Assembly: GCA_030737875.1 (NCBI GenBank)
Contig: CM060926.1
Span: 160,467,579-160,531,578, forward strand
Direction: 5' to 3'
DNA: 64,000 nucleotides
From: Allium sativum
Lineage: Eukaryota > Streptophyta > Magnoliopsida > Asparagales > Amaryllidaceae
Position 1 is the stretch's first letter. Each line of letters starts with the position of its first letter. Below the pieces are notes generated by a model. It was given only the letters and a program-made list of their open reading frames with translations. It was not told the origin of the DNA and did not search any database. Below are positions 1 through 12,100 of this stretch, piece by piece. Made by a program: the position numbers and the translations under genes.

Positions 1-250
1 CTCTTCATTAATACCGGAAGGTTCCCGGTCTTCAATCTTTAAATACCCAAATCTAGGTGGATTCGACTCTTCATTAATCCAGGAAGGGTTCCCGGTCTTC
101 AATCTTTAAATACTTGCATCTGGGTGGATTCAGCTCATCATCGATTCCGGGAGGGTTCCCGGTCTTCAATCTTTAAATACTCGAATCTGGGTATGATTCG
201 ACTCTTCATTATTACTGGAAGGAATTTCCGGTCTTCCATTTATATCAATG
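1..250. repeat. Tandem repeat, ~62-66 bp unit, ~3.5 copies
   Basis: A block with TTCCCGGTCTTCAATCTTTA and then CTCTTCATTA recurs at about 1, 67, 131 and 190, with small changes in each copy. The array is cut by the left edge of the window, so its true length is unknown. It lies at the left of an LTR-like region and may be the U3 repeat array of that LTR. Confidence 0.7.
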
Positions 251-1275
251 ACCGAATCTAGGACAGTTCATTTCTCTACAAATGCCAAAAGAGGATCTCT
301 TCACCAGGATCCATAATGTAATCCAACATTGAGAGACAACTGGCAAATAAATAGGAGAGAGCTTGGAAAGAGAAGCTTGACCTGGAAAGTCAAAGACACC
401 CCTTCACTAGAAGGAAAATGTTACTACTAAAATTATCTTAGCATAAGTTGACGGTAAAGGGATGTTGAACGAATATAAGCACCGAATGAAGAATCCGAGA
501 GCAACATAGACCGACATCCCTCAAGAAGAAAGTGGCTCATGACCTATAGAACGCCAACAAAGTTCATTCGGCATGTCCATCCGACGGGGACTACCCAAAG
601 GAGAGTTCCGTGACGAAAGGTAACCTAAGACAAGGAACAAGAAAGAGGAGAGATTAGGCTCCGCTTGTCGAATCCCAAAAGGACTATCAGAATTAACCCA
701 CTTGACATCGACACACCAGAGGGAGAAGAGTAATGAGCCAGTACATAAAGATTGTCCTGGGCCGGCTTCTGAAAATCGACTTCATGAATGACGAAGGGCT
801 ACCTTCATAAATAACATAGATATCACCGGAAGCCACCTTCCGGAGAACCAACCCTCTCAAAAGTTCCAACGAAAGGCTAAACTGAGACCCAAGCGGAGAT
901 ACAGGCTACCGATGCTAATCTACCTAGTACCTAAACCAATAATTGTTTCGAACCGGTAGATATCTTTGTACATCATGAGGGCAGGCTCCTCTAAATACTC
1001 ACGATAATGCCGAACGCCTACATCTAAAAGCTTAGGACTGAGAGCCAATGCCCAGAAGTTGCAACCGGAAGTTCAAACACCATCTGCAGACCGCCATGGC
1101 AACAAACCTATTTTAGTCTCGGGGAAGCCCAAGTCGTCCGGGACCCTTACTTCGAAGACCATAATCGACACAACAAGGACAGCCGAGAGCCAAACGCCCG
1201 AGACCAAGGGAAAAAGCAGCCAACAGAAGCCCATGCAGGCTAAATAGCCTAGCGACAAAAGGACCCCGGATTCTC

Positions 1276-1283
1276 TATAAATA
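1276..1283 (+). promoter_or_regulatory. TATA box of the left LTR-like region
   Basis: TATAAATA followed by AGCACCCC, in a mixed-composition context that matches plant LTR core promoters. Transcription would start about 30 bp downstream, near 1310. Confidence 0.5.
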
Positions 1284-1410
1284 GCACCCCAAGAAATAAA
1301 AGGGGATGAACTTTTTATTCCTCAATTCAGTTCTTTTCTTCTAAAGAGGAGCAAATAATCAATTCTTGTAATACATCTACAATTTATGAATGGAGAATTC
1401 CGGGTCTTAA

Positions 1411-2908
1411 ACATCTTGTTATTTGATAATCTTGTTATGCCATAATGATGAAACAGGGAGTTAACACTAATCTTTCTGATGAGAATCCAGGGCACCCTAG
1501 CAATAGAGAAGGGGCTTCACAGAAATACGAAGTCTCCTTCCCCTCGCCCTGAGGATTCTCCATGACTGATCAACACTCTCATGATGAGCCTAACGTTTCC
1601 TGGTCCTTGAGAAAGGAGCTCATCTATGGTCTTATAACTTGATTTCCTACGTGATTTGGACCCTTTTCTTGTTCTGGTCCGACGCGGAATGATCATCAGA
1701 GTTAATGAGCATCATGATGTCTTCTTCCCCGTAATTGGGGGAAAGGTTAACCTGAATTTTCTTATCACAGTACATAGTGACACCTTCATGATTTAGAACT
1801 CATTAATTTCATAAAGGCTAGCAATATCAAGCTAGATAAACTTTCCAAGGTCAATTCGGAATACCATCATGTAATATGTGCATCATGCGTTCTTTGGGTA
1901 TAAGATAACTAATCACTGGAGTCGAAATTCTGATGCCCTGGGGAAGGCAGACTAGTATAGATTTTTGGCCTCAGAATGCACTTCGATAACTCTAAGTCAT
2001 GACGGTGTTAAATCCCATGAACACATGTCCTATATATTGTAATCTGGATGTTGACGAAAAATGTCGTTAACAATACTAATAAGCTAATTAAGATTATTTA
2101 TATGAATGTATGAATAATTGATTTGGAATAGGGAGTACATTTTCAAAAGGATGAACGCTATTTAAATAGGTAAAAAGGACATTTATGAAAGCAGTAAATA
2201 AGGATTTTAAGAAATGGAGTATTAGAAATACAATAGACAGGTACTTAAGAAAAAAGATAAAACTAATGTAGAAAAACAGACATTAATCCTTACACAAAAA
2301 TAAGGGAAGTTTAAAGGAAAAAAAATGTATTTCTTTTATTTACAAAAAACATTGGTAAGAAAACTTAGAAAAATGGTTTTTGGTAAATCTTCAAAGAATT
2401 CTATCAATTATTTTGTAAGAAAATTTAAAGGAAATGTGAAATGTTTTAATGGATAATCTTAAAGTTAGGAAGCCTTCCTATTTAAAAAGAATAGTTGAAA
2501 ATGTAGTTTTCAGGAAACCTAAATGTTTTTAACAACTTGGGAAAACTTACCATCATTTCTATTAGATAAATTAGAAATGTAAATTTTTGGAAAAAAAACA
2601 AGAGATGGATTCTTTACAAAGGATAAATGATTATTATTAAACTAATAATTGTAAAAGTTTACATTCATGAGGTTCAAGAAAAATATAAAAGAGATGTGTG
2701 TCCTTTGAAAATGACAAATGGTGGATAATTTAATTGTAAACTTATAACTATTACAGTTTCCACGTATAAGTTAATTTTTATAGATTAAAAGTTCCCAACT
2801 TCTTATTGTTCCACCCCATATTTTCAATTTTAAGTTTCATATGAAATAAATGAATTTAAAAAGTTTTTTCCCTCAAGATTTGCAAAAGTTGTGACAATAG
2901 ATGTGAAA
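1411..2908 (+). other. Decayed non-coding DNA left of the LARD array (part of element A)
   Basis: No frame longer than chance and no recognisable protein. It contains an imperfect inverted repeat at 1481-1560 and becomes strongly AT-rich after about 2050. The near-matching 5-bp flanks of the LARD array (TGAAA, TGAGA) indicate that 2908 and 20098 were once adjacent. This stretch is therefore continuous with 20103-20634 and, across the Tat insertion, with 50277-53004. Confidence 0.5.
2904..2908. repeat. Left target-site duplication of LARD array (TGAAA)
   Basis: TGAAA directly precedes the first LTR base. TGAGA follows the last LTR base at 20098-20102. Four of five bases match, which is expected for an older insertion. 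Confidence 0.5.
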
Positions 2909-3315
2909 TGTAACGACCTGGAAAAATGCGATCTTGGTTATCCGATATACAACACATATCGAACATCCAAGGATCGAAAATACCGGATGGTTAATGAAAG
3001 AAATTATAGGATGAGAATGGATAAGATAGAAACTTAGAATAGAAGAAGAAGAACAACATCAGAGTAACATGAACCTCATAGCAGAACGAACAACATATAT
3101 AATAGATAACCTATCTTTGAAATATAAATCTGTACTTGAATATACATATCATTTCAAAGTACAGCACTTACAACACAGCGGAATAATAATAGCTATATAA
3201 TCCTGAAGCCTCCTGCTCCAGCTCTTCAAGTATATCTATAAAATCCCGACTACTTGACTGTCCGTACAAAATTGGGCACCCAAGAGTTTAGGGAAAACAA
3301 AACAAAATAAACTCC

Positions 3316-3403
3316 GGGTCAATAATGGGACTGGTGTGAGTAAAACAGTTTAAAACAGTTTGAATAAGTAAACGATATCTCATAAGACCACGCCGTATAA
3401 CGG
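3316..3403 (-). promoter_or_regulatory. Conserved U5 block with hairpin, LTR copy 1
   Basis: Holds a variant of the shared CAGTCATGGGACTGGT motif (here with AATAATGGGACTGG) and, at 3393-3403, CCGTATAACGG, a 4-bp stem with a 3-base loop. It is about 485 bp from the LTR end. The same order and spacing is seen in E3, the solo LTR and the 7.1-kb LTR, with different stem bases that still pair. Confidence 0.6.
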
Positions 3404-4807
3404 AATGGGTTTTTCCCTTATGAGAATCCAAAATATCTTTATATCAAAACTCATTGATATTATAATAATGTCTATCAACCAAAATATAATAATCATCTAG
3501 CAGAAACGCTTCCGTCTCACATTCTACATATATAGTATACAATGAAAACCGCAAGCACGTATTGGGTAATGGATTTCCAACTATGACAAGGTATGGAACC
3601 ACCTTTCGCTAGTGTACCTCTAGAGAGGAATACACTGGGTTCAACAAGAACATCTTGCAACCCGGCCACACATGACCAACCACTCATTTCGCTTGAGTGT
3701 ATCGAATGTATATCACCAACGGTTGGGATCAGCAACCATCTCCCGAATGGGACAACATCAACAATAGATTTTTAGAAGTAAATAAAACTCTAGATCAGGT
3801 GATTATATACCCTAATAGGTGCGACCTACATAGCCATGCTGCCTGCCCGATTTCTGTCATTTACCGGATGTAAGGCTAGAAGCTACGCTTATCTTTTACA
3901 TGCCACATCTTCATTCACTTAGAATGTTACATCGTCATATCCGCCAAATCACAAATTGACTTATCCAAAAATATCACGGGTATAAAGCTAAGAGAAACGA
4001 ATTCCTCCGCCACCAAACGTGAATGCGTTTGAAGAGATCAACTTACGCGATCTATTGGATATACTCTATCAGACCTTCTTCCATACAAGTTGTCCTGGGA
4101 TTGGACAAATCGAAGACATTATTCAGTACATCCATCTTAGGCACTGTTATCTAAGACTTATACAATAGCCCTTGCACTTTACTCCGTCTTCAATTTTCTT
4201 TGGCATATATGATTCGCAACGCTTATGCCAATACAGAGTGGTTCTTTGGATAATAATCCAACCGGTCTCTCCATATTAACAACGTTAAAATGGTCGAAAA
4301 CTTTGATAGTCTGTGTTTTAACTATAAAAAAAATACGTGTGCAAACAACGATATTATTTCCAGATGGAAATTATATCGATCAATCATCATTCACACACAC
4401 ATATATATATATATATGTACTCTCATTTCTATGTTTAGAAAATATACGTTATTAACACTGGAAAACATTTCCATGGCTTAATTACGTATCACTATTTTTC
4501 CACAACTATCAGTCCCTGACTATAAACTAGTATGAGAACAATTCCCTAAGTATTAATCCCGAAGGCCGAAACCAACATCAGATAGACACTTAGAAAACCA
4601 TTCAATTTACTAATCTCTAGTCAGTTTCTAATTTTGCTTAACTTTATTTGATTTACTCTATTTCGAATAACTAATATTCGATAAACTCTATTTCGAATAA
4701 TTTTATATTCAATTAACTCTAATCGATTAATTCTAACTCGATTTATTTCCTTTATATAATCCATTAAGTATCTAACACTTAAATCTTATTTAAAGTTCCC
4801 TTTTATA

Positions 4808-5150
4808 ACTCTATTTATTTCGTAAATAAATAATTCCTTTTATAACCATTATTTGTAAATGTTTTACAAATATTTCTCTTCCTATATTCGTCTATTTATT
4901 TTCTAAATAATAATCCTCTTATACTTCTATTTATTTTCTAAATAAATATTCCATTTTTATTCTATTTATTTATCAAATAAATATTCCTTTTATAAAACTC
5001 TATTCGTTTTATAAATATTTCCTTTTATCTTTATCCTGTTTATTTTCCCAATAAATATTTCCTTATGATATTCTATTTGTCTTCTAAATAAATACCCTCC
5101 TTTATAAACTCCTATTTATTTTCTAAATAAATGTTCTCCTTTATAAAATC
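4808..5150. repeat. Array of ~35-39-bp hairpin-forming AT units in LARD LTR 1
   Basis: CTATTTATT-type units start near 4811, 4892, 4927, 4962, 5000, 5036, 5073 and 5112. Each couples TATTTATTT with a nearby AAATAAATA, so each unit is itself an inverted repeat. Orthologous arrays lie at about 11000-11345 and 17180-17510 in copies 2 and 3. Confidence 0.65.
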
Positions 5151-6724
5151 CTAAGAATTTATAAATACTTTATTTTCAAAATATATCCTTTTATAAAATC
5201 GATTGATTTTATAAAGTTCCTTTATTTCAATATACATTGAAATATTCCTTTTTACATCCCAGGGTCTCTTATGATATTTAAAATAGCAAACCACAATGAT
5301 CGATATCATTTATACACACATAATCAAACATATTATATATTACATCATATATTTCAATATAGGAACAGAACAGTATCATAAATATTGAGGAGTCGAGTTG
5401 GACCCCTCCAACCTGTTTCCCTGCATCACAGATGTTAAACAACACGAATATAAAATATTCTATTAAACAGAATCAATATTCGATTAACGATTTTTATATA
5501 TATATATATATCGTTATTCTATGATTTCAATCAATACGCAAACAATTCAACCAAATAGTTAACACACATCAATCAGTCATCATTTATCAGTTCTAAATAT
5601 ACGTTAGAAAAATATAACTGTTCAGAGTTGGTGGGTTTTACTCACATTGGACGATCATCGTTAATAATGATAACCATCGTTGATTCAGAACTGACGTTAT
5701 ATTCTGTCGTAAATCCTGACAAGCTTCGAATCATTCCCAACTGGTTCCTTGTTGACGGTCTTATCCATACGATCCTGTCAGATCTGAATTTGTCGGATTC
5801 TGATATCGTATGATAGTGTTTTACATTATACAAGTTATACAAATATTTAAATTAAATTAAGGCTTAAAATTCTAATTTTAATTGGGCCAGGACCTTTTAA
5901 AACGTCGACCCATGTTTTCTTTTATTTCTTCTCGGATCAGCCCACCACACCAACAGTCCAACCCGCCATTTCTTTTCCTTAGCAAAACACTGACCTGCTC
6001 CACAAATACTTCTCCGATAATTTATCCACATCTGCTTCTTCCATGTTTTGAACTGCTATCCTCTTCTTTCATACATCACCGAATATAACCAAACTAATCA
6101 ACATCGAAATCTCCTTCTTATTCCCTCATTTCACCAACAGAAAAATTCCAACCCTCTCCCTGTTACCTGAAAACACCTCCGTCCTCTAGTAAAATGAAAC
6201 CAGTAATTCACCACTTCACCATTATTTTTGATTACCCCTCTGAACTGCTTAATCCCAAACTATCACAAACGTGACCAAACCCAAAACCATGGCCAACAGG
6301 AAACCCAAGAAAAATTATGTAAATCATAACACTAAACTCCAGCTAAGGACTTACCCTGTTGCTCATCTCCTTATCACCATTACCGCCCTTATACCTGCGA
6401 GCTTCCCCATGAACAAATGCATTCCAGTATATAAATGAAAGGAAAACAAACAATCCAAACTCTTTACTGCCTTAGCACAAATATACCTCCCTGTAACCGA
6501 ACAGTATGCCACAAACTCCTCCTCACGCATCTCTCCTTCCCTTGCACTTCATGGAACTACAACTCCACGTTAATATAACCCTGCGGTGGTATATTCAATC
6601 CGAGGAAAAGTTTGAAAAGAGTTTTATGGGTTTGTTCGATCTAAAGGAATATATTTGATTTAAGTGAAGAGAATAAATGGTAGCCATGGAGTTTGTTGTT
6701 GGAGCAAGACAAAATGGGAAAAAT

Positions 6725-6760
6725 ATCTGTGGTTGGGTGTATATATATATATGTAATAGG
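6725..6760 (-). promoter_or_regulatory. Candidate TATA region of LARD LTR copy 1
   Basis: On the minus strand an (AT)n run (CATATATATATATACACCC) lies about 970-1000 bp from the LTR 5' end. That is the same relative place as clear TATA boxes in the two long minus-strand LTRs on the right. Copies 2 and 3 keep a shorter TATATATA run near 12930 and 19115. Confidence 0.35.
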
Positions 6761-7727
6761 GGAACGCTTTGCCCTTAGGTATTGTGTACAATAGCCTAAC
6801 GTTGGCATGATATTTCACCTCAAATAGTTGTGGCTGTGATTGAGTAACATTGGCATGAGTTTCCACCTTAAATAGTTGTGGTTGTGATTGAGTAACGTTG
6901 GCATGTATTCGTTTTGTTTTTAAAAACGTTATGGTACCCTTCTATATGAAACTCCATTCAAGTACGAATTGCAGCGGACAGAAATAAAAACACCATCGTG
7001 GCGAGCGAGGTGTCCCGACTCCAGAAATATAATAATACCGGTAGATTGGCTCATATTGTGAAATCCTAAAATGTTGATTACAGGGTGCAAAATACCCCAA
7101 ATAAAAATTTGCTTATTTAATTAATTAAAAATTACAGTAAAATTCTAAAAATTAAATTATCATTATGTCTCAAAAGAACCTTGTCTAAATTTAAACCCGA
7201 TATCTAGTTATATCGAATAAACCGTTACGGTCGATAAACGATTCTATAGCGACTTTTTTAAAATTTGATTTGGACATAAATAAAAATATATACGACGAAA
7301 TCCCAATTTTTCTCTTCCATCAGAAAGATATACTTCACCAGCTCCGAACGTTTACTTGTTTCACAGAAATCCGATTTAAAACGAACCCTGTACATTCAGT
7401 TGAAGTTCGAATCGCCAATTTACGAACTGCAGTGCCATTTCAAGCTTGATTATAATTATAATATAATTATACGTTCAAACTACGTTTATATAATATTTTC
7501 ATTATTATAATTCAACTCTAAACTGAATTATATACTTTGAATTATCCAGTTCACACAATATTGTGTCCACTAATTCTGATTATTTCTGAATTAAATATAT
7601 TATTTAATTAATATTTTAAATTAAATATTCACTATAATTTAAATTAACGACCATTAAATCCTCTTAATCACCATTTAAATAATTAAATAAATTAATTATA
7701 ATATCGTTGGAAATGCGGGTCATTACA

Positions 7728-7741
7728 TTCTTCCCCACTTA
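7728..7741 (-). promoter_or_regulatory. Polypurine tract, LARD internal 1
   Basis: Reverse complement reads TAAGTGGGGAAGAA directly before the LTR start TGTAATGACC, preceded by the TTTCGAGGACGAAA-like context typical of gypsy 3' ends in plants. Confidence 0.8.
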
Positions 7742-9092
7742 AAATAATTTCGTCCTCGAAATTGCTTAAGAAGAAAACAAACCCTATCGACTGGCCAGAC
7801 TTATTTGTTCACTTCTCAACTTCAGTTTCCACTGGACTAATTTAATTTTTAATTAAATTATTAATTCAATTCTATTAACGAATATTTTCAAAAATCCTGA
7901 AAATTTTCAATCACCTTAACTTTTCAAAAAAATCGCCAGCACCTCCTTTGTACTGGTCAAACCACCACTCGCCTCTCTAGGCCATTTCCAACCCAAAAGA
8001 AAAATTAAACAGCCAAGCGGCTTGCCAATTTGGCTCCTAAAATCTCATACCCAATATGATATTTAAAATTGTACCTTTTTGCCGACCATATCATTATACT
8101 ATTCCCATTGGTTATCAACTCAACACATACCAATGTCATTCTAATCATTCTCCTGTCAGTTTTTATCCTCAAACCCAATCATTTGCTTATACTCAAGTCA
8201 AATTCCATTTCAAACTTAAGTACAATTCTTGATTCCAAATTCTTATATCATAAATCAACTTAATCAATATCATTCCAATATAATTCCATATTATATTCAA
8301 CCTTGTCTAGCTTTAATTCAAATTTATTTATTCACTTCCAATATTTTAATCCATTTAACTTCATAAGTTAAATTTTAATTCCAGAATTTAAATTCCTGGG
8401 TTTATTTCAAATCAATTTTAAATCATAATACCAATTCAAAACCTTTGAATTTCTAAACAACCTGTTTACTCAAAACAATTTGAAAACAAAACCTTCGGTA
8501 GTAATCCGCCACTTAGAAACTCGAAAATCACACCGACGATGTATCGATCCATCCTCGGAATTATTTTCCAGTCATCAAGGTGAGTTCAATACTATATCTA
8601 TTTCAAATTGAAAAACATTTTCAAAATTACCTAGGAACTTAAAATTTCCTTATTTTAATTCCAAATTCTGATTTAAATTCAGATTTAATTCAATTCGATT
8701 TCATATATTTCACTTATATGAATTCTGATTGGTTATTTACATAACCATTTTAATTTATAATCTCATTCGATTATAATAACAACCAACACATCCTATATAA
8801 TAATATCAATATATATTTTCGGTAAAATTATATCATTTACCGTGTTTCAAACCATACCGTGTCGGTTCATCGTATTCAAGTGTTTATTTACTCCTACCGA
8901 TACAGTGGGTCAAACTGATCGACCAGAACTCATAGACAACACAGCCAATAAATCTCCACAATATAAAACAATTTTTTTTATATCAATAACAAATACGTTC
9001 ACTCGTATATATACACTCAACTCAATCTAGGGTATTACTAACCCCATCTCTACCGAGTCACACAACAGAGCCAAGGTAATTCACTTAACTTA

Positions 9093-9107
9093 AGCTCTAA
9101 TACCAAC
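9093..9107 (-). promoter_or_regulatory. Primer-binding site, LARD internal 1
   Basis: Reverse complement TTGGTATTAGAGCTT directly follows the LTR end. It matches the tRNA-iMet type site TGGTATCAGAGC except for one C-to-T change. Confidence 0.8.
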
Positions 9108-12100
9108 TGTAACGACCCGGAAAAATGCGATCTTGGTTATCCGATATATAACACATATCGAACATCCAAGGATCAAAAATACCGGATGGTTAACGAAAGA
9201 AATTAGAGGGTTAGAATAGATAAGATAGAAACTTAGAATAGAAGAAGAAGAACAACAACAACATCAGAGTAACATGAACCTCACAGTGGAACGAACAACA
9301 TATATAATAGATAACCTATCTTTGAAATATAAATCTGTACTTGAATATACATATCATTTCAAAGTACAGCACTTACAACACAGCGGAATAATAATAGCTA
9401 TATAATCCTGAAGCCTCCTGCTCCAGCTCTTCAAGTATATCTGTAAAATCCCGACTACTTGACTGCCCGTACGAAATTGGGCACCCAAGAGTTTAGGGAA
9501 AACAAAACAAAATAAACTCCGGGTCAGTCATGGGACTGGTGTGAGCAAAACAGTTTAAAACAGTTTGAATAAGTAAACGATATCTCATAAGACAACGTCG
9601 TATAACGGAACGAGTTTTTCCCTTATGAGAATCCAAAATATTTTTATATCAAAACTCATTGATATTATAATAATGTCTATCAACCACAATATAATAATCA
9701 TCTAGCAGAAACGCTTCCATCTCACGTTCTACATATATAGTATACAATCAAAACCGCAAGCACATATTGGGTAATGGATTTCCAACTATGACAAGGTACA
9801 GAACCACCTTTCGCTAGAGTAACTATAGAGAGGAATACACTGGGTCCAACAAGAACATCTTGCAACCCGACCACACATGACCGACCACTAATTTCGCTTG
9901 AGTGTATCGAATGTATATCACTAACGGTTGGGATCAGCAACAATTTCCCGAATGGGACAGTATCAACAATAGATTTTTAGAAGTAAATGAAACTCTAGAT
10001 CAGGTGCTCATACACCCTAATAGGTGCGACCTACATAGCCATGTTGCCTGCCCGATTTCTGACATTTACCGGATGTGAGGCTAGAAGCTACGCTTATCTT
10101 TTACATGCCACATTTTCATTCACTTAGAATGTCACATCGTCGTATCCTCCAAATCACAAATTGACTTATCCAAAAATATCACGGGTATAAAGCTAAGAGA
10201 AACGAATTCCTCCGCCACCAAACGTGAATACGTTTGAAGAGATCAACTTACGCGATCTATGGGATATACTATGTTAGACCTTCTTCCATACAAGTTGTCC
10301 TGGGACTGGACAAACCGAAGGCACTATTCAGTACATCCATCTTAGGCACTGTTATCTAAGACTTATACAATAGCCCTTGCACTTTACTCCGTCTTCAATT
10401 ATCTTTGGCATATATGATTCGCAACGCTTATGCCAATACAGAGTGGTTCTTTGGATAATAATCCAACCGGTCTCTCCATATTAACAAGGTTAAAATGGTC
10501 GAAAACTTTGATAGTCTGTGTTTTAACTATCAAAGAAAAATACGTGTGCAAACAACGATATTATTTCCAGATGGAAATTTTATCGATCAATCATCATTCA
10601 CACATATATATATTCTCATTTCTATGTTTAGAAAATATACGTTATTAACACTGGAAAACAATTCCATGGCTTATTTACGTATCACTATTTTTCCACAACT
10701 ATCAGTCCTTGACTATAAACTAGTATGAGAACAATTCCCTAAGTATTAATCCCGAATGCCGAAACCAACATAAGATAGACACTTAGAAAACCATTCAATT
10801 TACTAATCTCTAGTCAGTTTCTAATTTTGCTTAACTTTATTTGATTTACTCTATTTCGAATAACTAATATTCGATAAACTCTATTTCGAATAACTTTATA
10901 TTCAATTAACTCTAATCGATTAATTCTAACTCGATTTATTTCCTTTATATAATCCATTAAGTGTCTAACACTTAAATCTTATTTAAAGTTCCCTTTTATA
11001 ACTCTATTTATTTCGTAAATAAATAATTCCTTTTATAACCTTTATTTGTAAATGTTTTACAAATATTTCTCTTCCTATATTTATCTATTTATTTTCTAAA
11101 TAAATAATCCTCTTATACTTCTATTTATTTTCTAAATAAATATTCCATTTTTATTCTATTTATTTATAAAATAAATATTCCTTTTAAAAAACTCTATTCG
11201 TTTAATAAATATTTCCTTTTATCTTTATCCTATTTATTTTCCCAATAAATATTTCCTTATGATATTCTATTTGTCATATAAATAAATACCCTCCTTTATA
11301 AACTCCTATTTATATTCTAAATAAATGTTCTCCTTTATAAAATCCTATGATTTTATAAATACTTTATTTTCAAAATATATCCTTTTATAAAATCGATTGA
11401 TTTTATAAAGTTCCTTTATTTCAATATACATTGAAATATTCCTTTTTACATCCTAGGGTTTCTTATGATATTTAAAATAGCAAACCACAATGATCAATAT
11501 CATTTAAACACACATAATAAAACAGATTATATATTACATCATATTTTTCAATATAAGAACAGAACAGTGTCATAAATATTGAGGAGTCCAGTTGGACCCC
11601 TCCAACCTGTTTCCCCGCATCACAGATGTTAAGTAACACGAATATAAAATATTCTGGTAAACATAATCAATATTCGATTAACGATATATATATATATATC
11701 GTTATTCTATGATTTCAATCAATACACAAACAATTCAACCAAACAGTTAACACACATCAATCAGTCATCATTTATCAGTTCTAAATATACGTTAGAAAAA
11801 TATAACTGTTCAGAGTTGGTGGGTTTTACTCACATTGTACGATCATCGTTAATAACGATAACCATCGTTGATTCAGAACTGACGTTATATTTTGTCGTAA
11901 ATCCGAACAAGCTTCGAATCATTCCCTACTGGTTCCATGTTGTAGGTCTTATCCATACGATCCTGTCGGATCTAAATTTGTCGGATTCTGATATCGTATG
12001 ATAGTGTTATACATTATACAAGTTATACAAATATTTAAATTAAATTAAGGCTTAAAATTCTAATTTTAATTGGGCTATAACCTTTTAAAACGTCGACCCA

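Larger units (their letters stand above)
1..1410 (+). mobile_element. Probable LTR fragment (U3-R-U5) of an unassigned LTR element
   Basis: The stretch is more GC-balanced than its surroundings and contains no sensible gene. It has a TATAAATA box followed by a pyrimidine-rich and then A-rich stretch, and ends near GGGTCTTAAACA, which is LTR promoter/leader architecture. The left end is outside the window and I could not find a convincing primer-binding site after the right end, so the boundary at 1410 is a guess. A short frame at 1059-1247 begins at TTG and is not taken as a gene. Confidence 0.4.
2909..7727 (-). repeat. LARD LTR copy 1 (4819 bp)
   Basis: On the + strand it begins TGTAACGACC and ends GGTCATTACA. 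It contains an AT-rich hairpin array (about 4808-5150), (TA)n runs near 4395 and 5500, a 48-bp direct repeat around 6797-6905, and a TATA-like run near 6740. The conserved U5 block lies at 3316-3403. There is no coding capacity; the 72-codon sense frame at 3735-3517 is shared by all three copies simply because they are recent paralogues. Confidence 0.85.
7728..9107 (-). mobile_element. LARD internal region 1 (1380 bp, non-coding)
   Basis: Runs from the primer-binding site on its right to the polypurine tract on its left (minus-strand order). No frame resembles gag, protease, RT or integrase, and the longest frames differ between the two copies. This is the conserved non-coding domain of a non-autonomous element. 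It would need trans-acting proteins. Confidence 0.75.

Noticed and set aside
1059..1258. Overlapping 60-codon frames on both strands in the left LTR-like region
   Set aside because: The + strand frame starts at TTG, there is no domain, and it lies upstream of the TATA box, thus in U3.
3517..3735. 72-codon minus frame present in all three LARD LTRs (also 9722-9943 and 15900-16118)
   Set aside because: Sense to the LTR, but shared only because the three LTRs are recent paralogues. Start and end vary, and the equivalent region of related LTRs lacks the frame although the DNA is partly conserved.
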